Positions 1 to 10,620 of a stretch of DNA of 64,000 nt are shown here, piece after piece. Location: NCBI GenBank assembly GCA_030522415.1, contig CM060112.1, positions 13,749,227-13,813,226 on the forward strand. Reading direction: 5' to 3'. The position numbers and the translations under genes were made by a program. The notes below the pieces were generated by a model. The model was not told where the DNA came from and made no database searches. It was given only the letters and a program-made list of their open reading frames with translations. The number at the start of each line of letters is the position of its first letter. Positions within the stretch are counted from its first letter, which is position 1. This DNA is from Channallabes apus. Lineage: Eukaryota; Chordata; Actinopteri; Siluriformes; Clariidae.

Positions 1-760
1 TTTACAATATCTAGCCAAGAACACTCTTGAGGATGTAGGTGTGCCATTATCTACAGTCAAGGGACAGCTTTATGAAGTAAATACAGACGCTTCACAAAAA
101 GGTGAACCACTGATGACAATCAAGAAAAGAAAGGCGAGATTAAACTGACTTGTAGGATGAATTTCGAGGTGTACACAGGATAGGGGCTATACTCCCTGCT
201 TAGATTCAGTCAAATGCTGCAGAACTCATAAGAACGCATATTGTAGGTGGGAAATGAACCTAAACATACAGTGAAGGCTACCCAAGGCAAAGAAATGGGA
301 TTTTTCTTCACTGGCCAAATCAGTCACCTGATCTGACATTACAGCGTGCTTTGCAATTACTGAAGAGACAAACACCCACATACAAGCAGCAGCTGAAGGC
401 AGCTACAATAAAAGTCTGGCAAAAGATCTTGATGGAAGAAACTCAGCATTTGGTCATGTCCATGGGTTCCAGACTTCAGTCATTGATTTCAAAGGATTTT
501 TATCCAAGTATTAAAGGCATCTTTAGCTCTGCAATTATGTTAGTTTGTTCCATTATTTATAAGCCATTATTTATTTTATTTATTTATTCCATTATTTATG
601 TGTGTGTATGAAAGGGTCGTAATTGCTGGATGATTAACCTCAAACTTTTGTCAAACCCCTTGAATTAAAGCTAAAAGTGTTTCATTTTTAAATTAAACAT
701 GGTGGTGTTCAGAGGCCAAGTAACAAAAGAACTTATCTTTGTTTCTAAAAGTCATGAATC
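1..760 (+). mobile_element. Decayed Tc1-like transposase remnant
   Basis: The plus strand carries broken transposase coding sequence with many stops. Recognisable pieces are PKHTVKATQ near 260-285, which matches the region around the second catalytic acidic residue of Tc1 transposases, and HLVMSMGSRLQ near 450-485, which matches their C-terminus. The segment near 640-720, with a CATGGTGGTGTTCAGAGGCC block, resembles the 3' end of fish Tc1 copies. No complete inverted repeat was found, and the left part lies outside the window. It is a fossil and is not expected to make protein. Confidence 0.55.
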
Positions 761-762
761 CT

Positions 763-1494
763 GGTAGTATATAAATTAACGCGTATATCCACAATGAAAG
801 CTGAAAGATCATAACGGCTGGGTTATGAAGGTGTGATGATGCATAACATCTTTCTCATAGTCATTTTTCCTGATTAATAATATAAAATTTGTAATTGATT
901 CTTGAATATTTTGTCCTGGAGAGGTTATGAAGTACTCATGGATATGAATTGATCAAAAACTGTATGAACCCTATCTTAATTTCAGACACACCAGTAGCTT
1001 GCTAGATCATCCACTTATAAAATCCATGTGTGCTTGGTAGATCCTCTATAGGTAGCAGCATCCTACATCAGGGCATCATAATCTTGTGCATGCCTTTCTG
1101 TTATGACTTCATGCTATTTTAATTTATCATGCAGGAAGTGATCCGTAATGGTAGTAGGTCCGACCTGTTGAGACCTATCATAATTTATACAAAATGGTGC
1201 CCGGGATGCTCATTGAGATATGAAGTCAACACATTAATTTGGCATCAGGTTTATGGAAAGGAAACAAGAATCACAGTATATGCCCTCTTAATTCACATTT
1301 TTAGATTAACTTTTAAAATATCTGGGTAACATTAGCAGAAGCATTTGCAGACAAAATACTCATACAATCAGTGCAACATAAATGCTTGAAGCAAGTGTGT
1401 ATGATCATGGAATCATGATCTCCTCAGCGAACATTTCTCCTCATTTAATCTAGCAGATAATATAAACAAAAAAAGGGATTAATTTGGACAAGAG
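763..1494. other. AT-rich intergenic DNA, no gene seen
   Basis: No conserved coding block, RNA gene or clear repeat was recognised. The 66-codon open frame at 1129-1329 has no recognisable motif and is probably chance. Confidence 0.4.
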
Positions 1495-1794
1495 CAGAGG
1501 TGGGTAGAGTAGCCAAAAAAATTACTCAAGTAAGAGCAGCTGCACTTCAAAATAATATTACTCAAGTAAGAGTAAAAACGTATTCGGTGAAAAGACTACT
1601 CAAGTACCGAGTAACTTTTTCAATCACACTGGAAAAGTAACGAATGGACTGTACCTGAATGTATTGCGTTTCTTCACAAATCTACTCAAGTAAAAGGGAA
1701 AAGTATGGTGCAGTAAAACTACTCATAGAATTAATTTTTTCCAAAACGTTACTCAAGTAATGGAGTAAATGTAACTCGTTACTACCCACTTCTG
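1495..1794. mobile_element. hAT-type MITE, 300 bp
   Basis: The element starts CAGAGGTGGGTAG and ends CTACCCACTTCTG, which are inverted repeats. The flanks are GACAAGAG on the left and AACAAGAG on the right, an 8-bp target-site duplication with one mismatch, as expected of hAT insertion. The interior is made of repeated TACTCAAGTA motifs and has no coding capacity. Its termini resemble those of the larger element at 54902-55846. Confidence 0.8.
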
Positions 1795-1937
1795 AACAAG
1801 AGGTCAGGGTTCAAATCAAATTTATTGCATTTAAAACAAATAAATGATCAAATAATTTATTGCATTTAATTTTTAATGGTATGATTGTAACACCATAGTC
1901 AACATGTTGGCCGTAATGGCCATGTCTGTGCACATCT

Positions 1938-2650
1938 AACGTTACGTTTACACTGTCAGGTAAATGTGACCCAATTCCGATTTTTTTGCTCACATGTGAC
2001 ACATATCGGATATGTTCTATGTCCGTGTAAACAGGAAAAAAACATGCATTCCGATATTTCGAGATCGGTTTAAGGCCTCCTTCATATGTGGAAATAAATC
2101 AGATATGTGCTAATGTGATTGTTGTGTAAACAGACAGATTGGATTTCCTGAAGCATTGTGTTCTGTACGTCATTAATACTGCGACTTCTTCGCGGTTTAA
2201 TGACGTAATGTTTATCCTCTATATGGAAGCGCGTGTGGAATTCTAACATCACAGGTGACATGGAAAAGGAAAAGCACCCCCCCCACACACACACCATCTT
2301 GTGTTAATGCTTATTTGGGCTAAATAACATTAAGAAATCAGTATTTGGTGAATGAAGCATATGCTCGTTTTTTCTCTCCTCCGTTTTAAAACCATTGTGA
2401 CGTTTCGCGAACTTTGCAAATATTGCAGAGCTAGCGTTAAGCATATTACATTTCACCTTCGTCTATCTTGGCTAGTTTGTAGCGCAAGAACCTCCCTTTA
2501 AGTATGCGCAATGTTTCAGATGGTATGGCAAGTGTAAACGCATGTATCGGATATGAGTCATAGTTGAAAAAACGTGTAAACGGACGGTCAAAAAAATCCG
2601 ATATAGGCAACAAATCAGAATCGAGACCTGCAGAGTAAACGCGGCTTTAG
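1938..2650. mobile_element. Probable DNA-transposon MITE with long inverted ends
   Basis: The left end (GTTTACACTGTCAGGTAA, then an AATTCCGATTTTTTTG block and ATATCGGATATG) recurs in reverse complement at the right end (near 2570-2650: CAAAAAAATCCGATATAGG ... CTGCAGAGTAAACGCGGC). The ends are imperfect over about 70 bases. The interior has no transposase, and the target-site duplication is not clear. The superfamily was not assigned. Confidence 0.5.
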
Positions 2651-2659
2651 TCTCCAACA

Positions 2660-3238
2660 TTTTTCTAATAGAAGTGTTACTTTTAAACATCAATGAACTG
2701 TCAATCTGAGAAGGGAGAACCTCGCTAAACACAGCACTAAAATTCTTGTTTTATTCCAAGTATATAAAGAGAGGTGTAGATGAGCTCAAACTTATTTGAG
2801 CTTATTATTTTAGTTTGGCAGTCTTTTCTTCTTTTTTTTTTAAGGTGACAATTCACTAAATCTGAAATATTTTCAGCCGTTATTAGGAATTTTAAAATTT
2901 ACACAATCCTGCCACTTTCCTGTGGCACTATGAGGACTACCAGTTTGATATTAACTTGCACGTTATAGTTAAATGTTGCTTATAGTATAAACTGAAGATG
3001 GCCTCTCCTTCATTGACTCTTGTTTCTCCGAAAGTAGCAAGAGCAGTGGCTACAGCGTGGTACTGACTATAAGGCATAAGATTTCAATTATCACAAGAGC
3101 CAATTCCAAAGTTGTGTATTTTACATCTGTATATCTACTTTTTTATTGTTTAAATTACAATTTTATTAGCACATTTAAATTGTGTGTCATTGTAAATGTA
3201 TGAAAAGAATTTAGAGTCAAGTGAAGTGAATAGTGCAG
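2660..3238. other. Intergenic DNA and romo1 3' UTR
   Basis: The right part is the likely 3' UTR of romo1. A minus-strand AATAAA (TTTATT on the plus strand) lies near 3142-3147, about 95 bases beyond the romo1 stop codon. No other feature was seen. Confidence 0.45.
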
Positions 3239-3860
3239 TCAGCACCGAATGCCCATGCCAATGGCCATGAAGGTCCCAAATGTACCCCCACTTTGCATCA
3301 TGGTCTTTCCAACTCCACTCATCAGCTCTCGACCCCTCATTCCAATTCTGTATAGAAACAGGAGTGAAGGAAATTAGCACAGTATAGAAAGATAGAAAGG
3401 AGGCTACATGGTATATAGGTGATATTAAACCAAATGATAACATTATCTGTCTAGCAGTAGCAGGTCAATGACAACTTTTTTCCTAGTAATTTTTTCTCCC
3501 AAAGATCCCTTTGCTATTTCCCACCCTTCTACTTAATTCTCCCTTACTATTCAACCGTTACCAACCAGAGAAGAGTAAGCCTATCATGTGTTTTCTCAGC
3601 AAAATTAACGATTAATCCAGGTGTCATGCACTATGGTATGACCACACCAAGTGTTACACCCATATTCCAGACTTATCATTTTTGTTCTTTCCTTGGTTCA
3701 TTAAGAGCTACCAATTGTAGAGAGCTCACCGTAGGCAGGAAAAAGTTCCAAACATGGCGCCGGCAGCCATTCCAACTGCAAAGCCCATCATGAAGCCCAT
3801 CTTGACTCGGTCAAAACAGCTTGGCTGTGTCTGTCCATATGGTCCTACAGCTACAGGCAT
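3239..3860 (-). CDS. romo1: Reactive oxygen species modulator 1 (ROMO1)
   Basis: Two coding exons, 3730-3860 (ATG at 3858-3860) and 3239-3347 (stop 3239-3241), join to exactly 80 codons. That gives 79 residues, the usual vertebrate ROMO1 length. The intron has a GTGAGC donor and an ATACAG acceptor and splits an Arg codon. The start [20 protein letters not shown], the glycine-rich helix [16 protein letters not shown] and the end [16 protein letters not shown] match the family almost residue for residue. ROMO1 is a small inner mitochondrial membrane protein with two membrane helices, needed for mitochondrial ROS production, cristae/OPA1 homeostasis and TIM23-linked import. The longer open frame at 3150-3443 on the same strand is out of frame and is a shadow. 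The product is judged functional. Confidence 0.96.
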
Positions 3861-3895
3861 TTGTACTCTGGGCCGGTCTAGATAAAAATATGCAC

Positions 3896-4052
3896 ACAGG
3901 GGTCATAGCAGTGATTAAGGCATTGGACTATGGTTTGGATCATCCCAGGTTCAAACATCACGACCACCAAGTTGCCAATGTTGTGCCCTCAACTGCTTAG
4001 GAGACAAAATAAGTCACTCTGGATAAAGGTATCTTATAAATGCCTTAAATGT
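3896..4052 (+). mobile_element. tRNA-derived SINE, decayed copy
   Basis: It shares the layout of the cleaner copy at 41139: a tRNA-like head with GCATTGGACTA and a B-box-like CCCAGGTTCAAA, then a CCAAGTTGCCA spacer, then the tail AAGTCACTCTGGATAAAGG, which corresponds to GTCGCTCTGGATAAGAGCG. It lies just upstream of romo1 exon 2, inside the romo1 first intron, on the opposite strand to the gene. Confidence 0.7.
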
Positions 4053-4596
4053 TTAGCCATATCCTTACACTGTTGGCTAGTAACATAAGATTCATACCTA
4101 TTCATACTTATAACCTATTATTAGTTTGGGCATGGTGAAATAGGGACTGGGATTGTAATGCAAAATAATATACATTGTACTAAAATTAGAAATAGCTGTA
4201 CCTTTTAATATCTTTGTAAGATATATTGTTGGGTATATCTAGGCTTTAGGATTTGATACAGGCTTAATATACTAGGTTAATGTTAGCTGTAAGAACCGAG
4301 GAATAATATGCAATCCTTGCATATCTCGCAATAAAGGGGTTCCAATGTATTTTACTTGAATCTTAAAGTAAGAAGCAATATTAAATAATATTGTTGGATA
4401 CCGTGAGTTGACTGCTATTCAGGCAAGAAGCCTTTATATTTTGTTCCAAACAACATTAAGCTACTAATCAGTTGTGCTGGTAATTATCTAGTGCAGCTAG
4501 CATTTATGCTAATGCCACATAGGTCTACCTTTGAAAATGTGAAAGCTAACTTTACTTTAGAAACCTTCCTTTGTAGAAAATCAGAATAAGTCATAC

Positions 4597-4760
4597 CTGT
4601 GGCAAATAACTGACTGAGTATCTTGAAGAAGCGTTTTAAAATCCGTAGATTCGATGTTCACAGTCTGTACAACTGCTAGCTGTGTGTTGTCAGTGTGGCC
4701 CTTTTAGGATGAATGACGTAACAGGAAATTACGTAGCAGGAAGCGAACGTAGCTACTTAT
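4597..4760 (-). promoter_or_regulatory. romo1: romo1 non-coding exon 1 and promoter
   Basis: A good minus-strand donor (CACAG then GTATGA, exon edge at 4597) ends a non-coding first exon running to roughly 4680. It pairs with the acceptor TTTATCTAG just before the 5' UTR of the ATG exon near 3882. Upstream lie a CRE-like TGACGTAA (4714-4721) and two ETS-like cores, AGGAAAT near 4723 and CAGGAAG at 4737-4743. CREB and ETS sites are common in promoters of nuclear genes for mitochondrial proteins. No TATA box was seen. The exact start site is inferred. Confidence 0.55.
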
Positions 4761-4842
4761 CGCCTCCTAGAGGCGGAGTTTAGACTGCAATTGGATATTT
4801 TTTAACCTTTTGGATTTTTATTTTTCTTCCCTTATTTTCCAG

Positions 4843-5946
4843 CGTCCATGATGTACCAGTACTTCGTGAAAATAGTTCCAACAATTTACGTTAAAGGCGA
4901 CGGGGAGGTGAGTTTCCTACAATTAAAATAAGCCTAAATATTTAGCTAATGTGAGATTCATGAGAGACTGTACTTTTGATGCTGTTCTCCAAAGTCCTGT
5001 ATTGTATGTGATGGAGTGTGTTCTGTTCAACTGTGCCTCTCAAGATGAGTTAGTTCTAATGTTGTTCAGTGGCTGGCAAAAAAGAATAGAAAACATGACT
5101 ATAATTGATGGGAGATAATTGAATTAAAAATAAGTGAATAAGTGAGTGTTTTTAAAATAATTACCATTTTACCAAATGTTTAAGATACTGACTTCTCCAA
5201 GGCAAAAAGTGCTGCTTTCAACACACATAGCAGTCTGTACAAGGGGATGCCTTAATTAATATATTAATCATATTTATAATATTAATATTATTAATTTCCA
5301 ATACATTTTCACAAGAAAAACTTGTATGTGTTTATACTGTTCACTGTATGGATGGATGGATAGATGGATACAACGAAAGAAACAATGGATCTTGTGTTTA
5401 AAATTCATTCACAATACATATATTTTTATTATATCTTTTATTTATTTATTTTACTCATGAAATAGGGCACTGGTGGCTCAGTGGTAGGTGTTTCGCCTGC
5501 CATGCGGAAGGCCCGGGTTCGATTCCAGCCAGTGCCCAAACCCCAGCCACTGGATACAGTGCCGGTCCCAAGCCCGGATACAATGGGAGGGTTGCGTCAG
5601 GAAGGGCATCCGGCATAAAACCTGTGCCAAGTTGTAGTGCGGACTGGATATTCCGCTGTGGCGACCCCTTGTCGGGAGCAGCCGAAAGACCAACAACAAC
5701 AACAACTCTTAATACCATTTCAGTAACAACTTTATCTCTGTATCTCGAGACTATCCTGGAAATACTGGGTGAATAATCCCAGATGGGACACTAGTTCATC
5801 GTAGGGCACCATGCACACAGATCCTGAGTAGAAAACCAACATGAACATTCAGAGTATCTCAACACAGCCAGACTAGAAACCAGGACCATGGAGAATTTAA
5901 ACCAGTACCATTAAGCTGTGAAGAGGCACCTGCTGTGCTACTATAC

Positions 5947-5983
<37 letters not shown>

Positions 5984-6886
5984 ATTAATAATTAATAATA
6001 ATAATAATATCATCTAAAAAAAACTTTTTTGTGTGATTCCCAAGAAATTATTAAAAACAATATGAATCTATTTTTATACAACAAAATATAGTAATAAAAA
6101 GGGTAAAGAAATGGCATGATTTGAAATGCTGGAAAACAACATGGGTTTAAATGATTTTAATGAATGGAGTAGTTTGTTGAACTCATAATATTATTTACCA
6201 AAAATTCCATTGTAGGATATCCTTGAATAAAAAAGAAACAATATGGGTGTTACCGAGAAAATTGTAGGTGAGTAGTTTGAGTGAGTGAGTAGGTGAGTGT
6301 AGTGGTTTGACAGATGATTGATTGTATGTCCCAAAGTTTCTTTTTGTTTGTTTGTTTGTTTAAGGTGGTGAAAACAAACCAATTTTCAGTGACCAGACAT
6401 GAAAAAGTAGCCAATGGACTAATTGGAGATCAGGGTCTGCCTGGTGTATTTGTGCTGTATGAGCTCTCACCCATGATGGTCAAATTCACAGAAAAACAGC
6501 GGTATGTTTTCAAAGGTCTATAAATTTATTTGTGCACATTTCATATTTCTCATTATCACTGAAATTTGGATTAGTCACCCAAGGAGAGGAAACAATGCAT
6601 ACTAGTGTTAATATGTTAATATACATAGGCATATACAAAAAAAAACATCCTGACTGTTTTTCTTCCTCTAGGTCATTCACTCACTTTCTAACAGGAGTAT
6701 GTGCTATTATAGGTGGAGTTTTCACAGGTAGGTGAAGCATGAAAGTTTGTACCTAACATTTAAGGAGTAAATGTAAACTTTGATCATTCCTATTCTTCTT
6801 TTATAGTTGCTGGACTCATTGATTCTTTAATATACCACTCAGCGAAAGTCATTCAGAAGAAGATTGAGTTGGGAAAAGCCTCCTAG
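4843..6886 (+). CDS. ergic3: ERGIC3, C-terminal four coding exons only
   Basis: The exons are 4843-4907 (SMMYQYFVKIVPTIYVKGDG), 6365-6501 (NQFSVTRHEKVANG ... ELSPMMVKFTEKQR), 6672-6727 (SFTHFLTGVCAIIGGVFT) and 6807-6886 (VAGLIDSLIYHSAKVIQKK, then stop TAG). All junctions are GT..AG and the phases are consistent. ERGIC3 is a two-pass membrane protein of the ER-Golgi intermediate compartment that cycles with ERGIC1/2 and COPII/COPI vesicles. These exons encode the end of the lumenal domain, the second membrane helix and the short cytosolic tail. The first visible exon has a strong pyrimidine-rich acceptor (TTATTTTCCAG), so it is an internal exon. The upstream two-thirds of the protein is not in the 4.8 kb to its left, where romo1 lies antisense. 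Either romo1 is nested in an ergic3 intron or this is a truncated copy. A poly(A) signal follows at 7227. Confidence 0.93.
5465..5706 (+). mobile_element. tRNA-Gly-headed SINE with RTE-like tail
   Basis: The head (5465-5537) is recognisable as a tRNA-Gly-like unit: GGTGGCTCAGTGGTAG (A box), CGCCTGCCATGCGG (anticodon arm with GCC) and GGCCCGGGTTCGATTCC (B box). The body and tail include CAAGCCCGGATACAATGG, GGAAGGGCATCCGGC and GTGGCGACCCCTTGTC, ending in (AAC)n. The tail is the type shared with fish RTE-like LINEs. The whole lies in the first visible ergic3 intron, so it is a SINE and not a tRNA gene. Confidence 0.85.
5947..6008. repeat. (ATT)n/(AAT)n microsatellite
   Basis: About 11 ATT units are followed by AAT-rich sequence that forms a small inverted arrangement (TATTATTATT ... 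AATAATAATA). It lies within an ergic3 intron. Confidence 0.9.
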
Positions 6887-7226
6887 TTATGTATCTGACC
6901 CTACCATAAACTATTGTGTGGCACCGGTGAAAGATGGAATGTTTTGTCTGTGTGTCTGTTTCTGTGTATTTGGCCACAATGAACACTTCCTTGACATGTG
7001 GCCTGGATTACCTCCCCAAGGCTTTAGTGAAGAAACCAACTAACTGGATTTGAAAAGAATCTGAACACCTCTAGGGGGAACACCTCTTATGATGTTCAGA
7101 CACAAATTGTACATTTAATTTAACAATACATATAGTACAGCAAGTATTGATAATTTAGTAATTATTAGATTTAGTAATCTCAATAGAGCACACAGTCTAG
7201 AGCCACTGTTTTCTTTACATGGATTT

Positions 7227-7232
7227 AATAAA
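7227..7232 (+). terminator. ergic3: ergic3 poly(A) signal
   Basis: A canonical AATAAA lies about 340 bases after the ergic3 stop codon and is the first such hexamer seen on the plus strand of the 3' region. The actual cleavage site is inferred. Confidence 0.55.
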
Positions 7233-7239
7233 CATAATA

Positions 7240-9090
7240 TTAGTAAGTTATTAGCATTCAGTTTTAAAATATGTTTATTGCCACTTCAATGAAGGTATAG
7301 TGCTTGACATTTGATGCATCCAAGAAAATGTTTTAATCATGTTAAATATTGGTCTATTTTCATTTTGGCTAATGGTTTAATTTACCAACAATCCACAACA
7401 CATTGCTGTCCAGTGCTCTAACCACCCCGAATGTACACTCTGTACATATGAGATTCCAAAACTTTAGTTACCAGCTGAGCCACTGTATGTATATCTCACG
7501 ACAATATAATTGCATTGCCTTCTAGAATTTTGTATGCAACTTTTTATCTTCAGTACATCACTACATAAGATTTCACATTTTTAATGACTTTGAAGGTCAC
7601 TAAAAATGGTGAGGGGAGGGTGGGGTAAGGTCTTCAGCAAAGCTTTACCGTCATCGCTCATACTTGAGATTGCTGAAAGATTTTTCCCTATAAAACAGCA
7701 CTGTGACTGTACTAACAATGCCCCCAGTTATGTCAGCATGACAGTCAACCACTAATAGCATAAAAATTGACACCAGAATCACAAAGCATATACAGTAACA
7801 AGTATTTCAATGCAAACATACTTTTAACATATTTTGGGGAAGATGTTTTATATACTGAAATTTCAGAACTAGCCTGAGGAACTGGTGTGGTTTGAGGTGC
7901 TAAAGATCATGTGGATTAATTTGAATTGGCATTTATTTTAAAATGTCAATTTTTACATAATTTGATGGTAGATTCTTTTGTGATAACTAAATCAAATTCT
8001 TAAATAAAAATATCAAATCCATGTTTTGACTGTTTTGAGGCTTTCCTGTTAACATGGACAGATTTCCTGTTAGTTTCAGCAGTCAGCATTAGAAAAATTG
8101 AGGTCATGCGATTCAGTCCTAATTTTAAGGTAAAACCAGACTGTACTATATTTTTTCCATAAAACAACAAGCTACTCTTGATCACAACATTGCACAAATA
8201 ATTTTTTTCCTGCTGCCTTATAATGTTTTAACATGCAATTGTTAGTTTTAAAACAACTTCCTTAGTTTCTATGGCCACTTCTAACTAACATGTTCACTGG
8301 GAGGGCTGATGTATTTATGTTTGTGTTTCAATGTTTGATAGTGAACTAGCAGATGTCAGGTGTTACCTTGGCAGATTAGGCTAATTGGCATTCCCAAATT
8401 GTCTAATTTGTGAATGAGCATGTGTGTGTACCCTGTATGCAGGTTAAAGCGCTATCGATGATGAGTGGTAATGAGTATGATTATTTATCTGGATTTGTTA
8501 TTCCTATCTAGAGCAACTCTAGAGGAAAGCTGCTTGTGCAATCCACCTAAAGGTCCTCAGTCCCAGTAAAATCTTGGTAAATACTGTTTTTGTAACACAA
8601 CAATTGCAATAAAACACCAAATGATAGGGCTTCTTCTTGTAAAAGGTCAAGCATTGATTGTGAAACTTGTTGCTTCTAATATAATAATATACCCACAATA
8701 ATTATAACAGTAAAAAGTGTGGAGCATAACATTTGTATCTGTTATTCATTATTAGGTTGAGCAAGGTCCAGTAGTATTCTCAGTTTTGCGCAGAACACAT
8801 GACCCTACTTTATGGTTAATAAAGGTCATATTGTGCATGATCCATATGTTAATCTATATCCATACAATCCATATGTCGCAGTTAGATATGTAAACCACAT
8901 GGAGTTCTGTATGCACGGTTTTAACAGACAGTAATGTCAATGCTTGCACATATTAATTTGCACAGTTCTGGATTACTACTAATGGTGTGTTCTGGAATTA
9001 TATTTAATTTAAAGTGAAATCTATTTTTTTTATTTATTTTTTTTAAGATTTAGGTTTAGCATAATTTAAGAATTTAAATGACATACATAC
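7240..9090. other. Intergenic DNA, no gene seen
   Basis: This is AT-rich sequence without conserved coding blocks. A fragment at about 8385-8470 (GGCTAATTGGCATTCCCAAATT, then TGTGTGTGTACCCTG) is a short relic of the SINE family at 14374 and 28711. The open frame at 8000-8197 has no recognisable motif. Confidence 0.4.
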
Positions 9091-9094
9091 ATGT

Positions 9095-9974
9095 TTCCAC
9101 CCCTGTGCTTGACTGTAGGGACTGTGGTGTTCTTAGCGTCATCGTCAGCATTTTTCTTCCTCTGAAAACAGCAAGTCGAGTTGATGACCGACTCAATTTT
9201 GGTCTCATCTGACCACAGCAGTTTATCCCAATCTTTCTCTGTTCATTGGCAAACTTCAGACGGGTCTGTACATGTGTCTTCTTGAGGAGAGGAAGCCTTG
9301 CTGCGCTGAAGGATTTCAGTCCATACAGGCGTATTGTGTTACCAATGGTTTGTTTGGTGACTGTGGCCCAACTGCCTTGAGATCACTCACAAGCTCCTCA
9401 CATATAGTCCTGGGCTGGCTCCTAATTTTTCTCATGATTATTCTTACTCCATGAGGTGAAATCTTGCATATAGGGCCATTAATGGTTAATTTGTATTTCT
9501 TCCATTTGTAAATAATCGCTCCAGCAGTTGTCTCCTTCTCACCATGCTTCTAGCTGATGGTCTTGTAGCCCATTACAGCCTTGTGCAGGTCTAAAATCTT
9601 GTTCCTGACCTGCTTTGACAGCTCTGGTCTTGCCGATGGTGGTGAGGTTTGAATGAAAGATAGAGATTTTGTGGACAGGTGGCTTTTATACACCACATTG
9701 TTGTTAGGAGCACCTTCTTAAATTAATGTGTACCACAAGAGCACATAACCAGTCTGTGAGAGGCTGAATTATTGTTGGTTGGTAGGGGATCAAATACTTA
9801 TTTCCCTCATTGAAATGCAACTTAATTCATAACATTTGTATCATGTGCTTTTTGTGAATTTTTGGTTGATATTCTGTCTCAATCCTTCACCATAAACCTA
9901 TGATAAAAATTATAGACCTTTCATTTCTTTGTAAGTGGGCAAACTTAGAAAATCTTAGAAAATTTCCCCCACTA
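9095..9974 (-). mobile_element. Tc1-like transposon, 5'-truncated and frameshifted
   Basis: The minus strand translates in pieces to transposase: a DETK-type catalytic block in broken frame near 9170-9230 and the N-terminal helix-turn-helix half between about 9300 and 9660. The non-coding end near 9760-9974 (GGGGATCAAATACTTATTTCCC ... AATTTTCTAAG ... CCCCCACTA) is the terminal inverted repeat side. The C-terminal half and the other repeat are missing, and several stops interrupt the frame, so it is dead. Confidence 0.7.
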
Positions 9975-10016
9975 TATATATATATATATATAATATTTTT
10001 TTATTTTTTTTTTTTA

Positions 10017-10544
10017 CACTACCGTTCAAAAGTTTTAGATCACTTTCTAACTCCATGATGGCTCCTGATTTTTATTTCTTTCTACATTGTAAAGTTTTGC
10101 TGAAGGCGTCCAAAAAATGCATTAATCTCCTTTGAACAGTTGATATTGAGATGTTTCTGCTACTTCTGCTCTGTAAAGACTTCATAACGCCTCTAATCTG
10201 AGGTGCTGTTAATTGGTCAAATGAACTTCTCGTCTGCAGCAGAGGTAGGTTTTGGTCTCGTCCTCCTGGGACGGCCTTCATGAGAGACAGTTTCATTATG
10301 GTGCTGGACGGATTTTGCAAATGAACTTGACACAATACTGTTCTTGCAAGAACTATTACAGAAAGGCCGACCTCTGTCTCTTAAAATAACAATTAACTTG
10401 TTTTTGTTGTTACGTAGTTACCTAAGTCCATATGTGTTATTTTATAGTTTTGAAATCCCCAGTATTGTTGTAGAAAGTAGAAAATAAATCACTAAACAAA
10501 AACAAAGAAATTTGCAAGTGACCCCAAACTTTTGAACGGTAGTG
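10017..10544 (-). mobile_element. Internally deleted Tc1-like element
   Basis: It begins CACTACCGTTCAAAAGTTTT and ends AAACTTTTGAACGGTAGTG, inverted repeats directly preceded by TA. The interior (minus strand, about 10072-10335) encodes only the transposase N-terminal DNA-binding part, with LTAPQIRGVMKS and SISTVQRRL. The catalytic domain is gone, so it is non-autonomous. Confidence 0.85.
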
Positions 10545-10552
10545 TGACGATT

Positions 10553-10578
10553 GTGTCACTGTCCAAATATTTTTGGGC

Positions 10579-10585
<7 letters not shown>
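10553..10585. repeat. Orphan Tc1 inverted-repeat end
   Basis: CACTGTCCAAATATTTTTGG and GCCTAACTA match the right end of the element at 12005-13835. Only the terminal repeat survives. The rest was probably lost when the neighbouring copies inserted. Confidence 0.75.

Positions 10586-10617
<32 letters not shown>

Positions 10618-10620
<3 letters not shown>

Noticed and set aside
3150..3443. 97-codon minus-strand frame over romo1
   Set aside because: It is out of frame with the real romo1 exon at 3239-3347, which shares the same bases and matches ROMO1 exactly.
5465..5537. Genuine tRNA-Gly gene
   Set aside because: The head continues into a known SINE-type body and (AAC)n tail, and the acceptor-stem region is altered.
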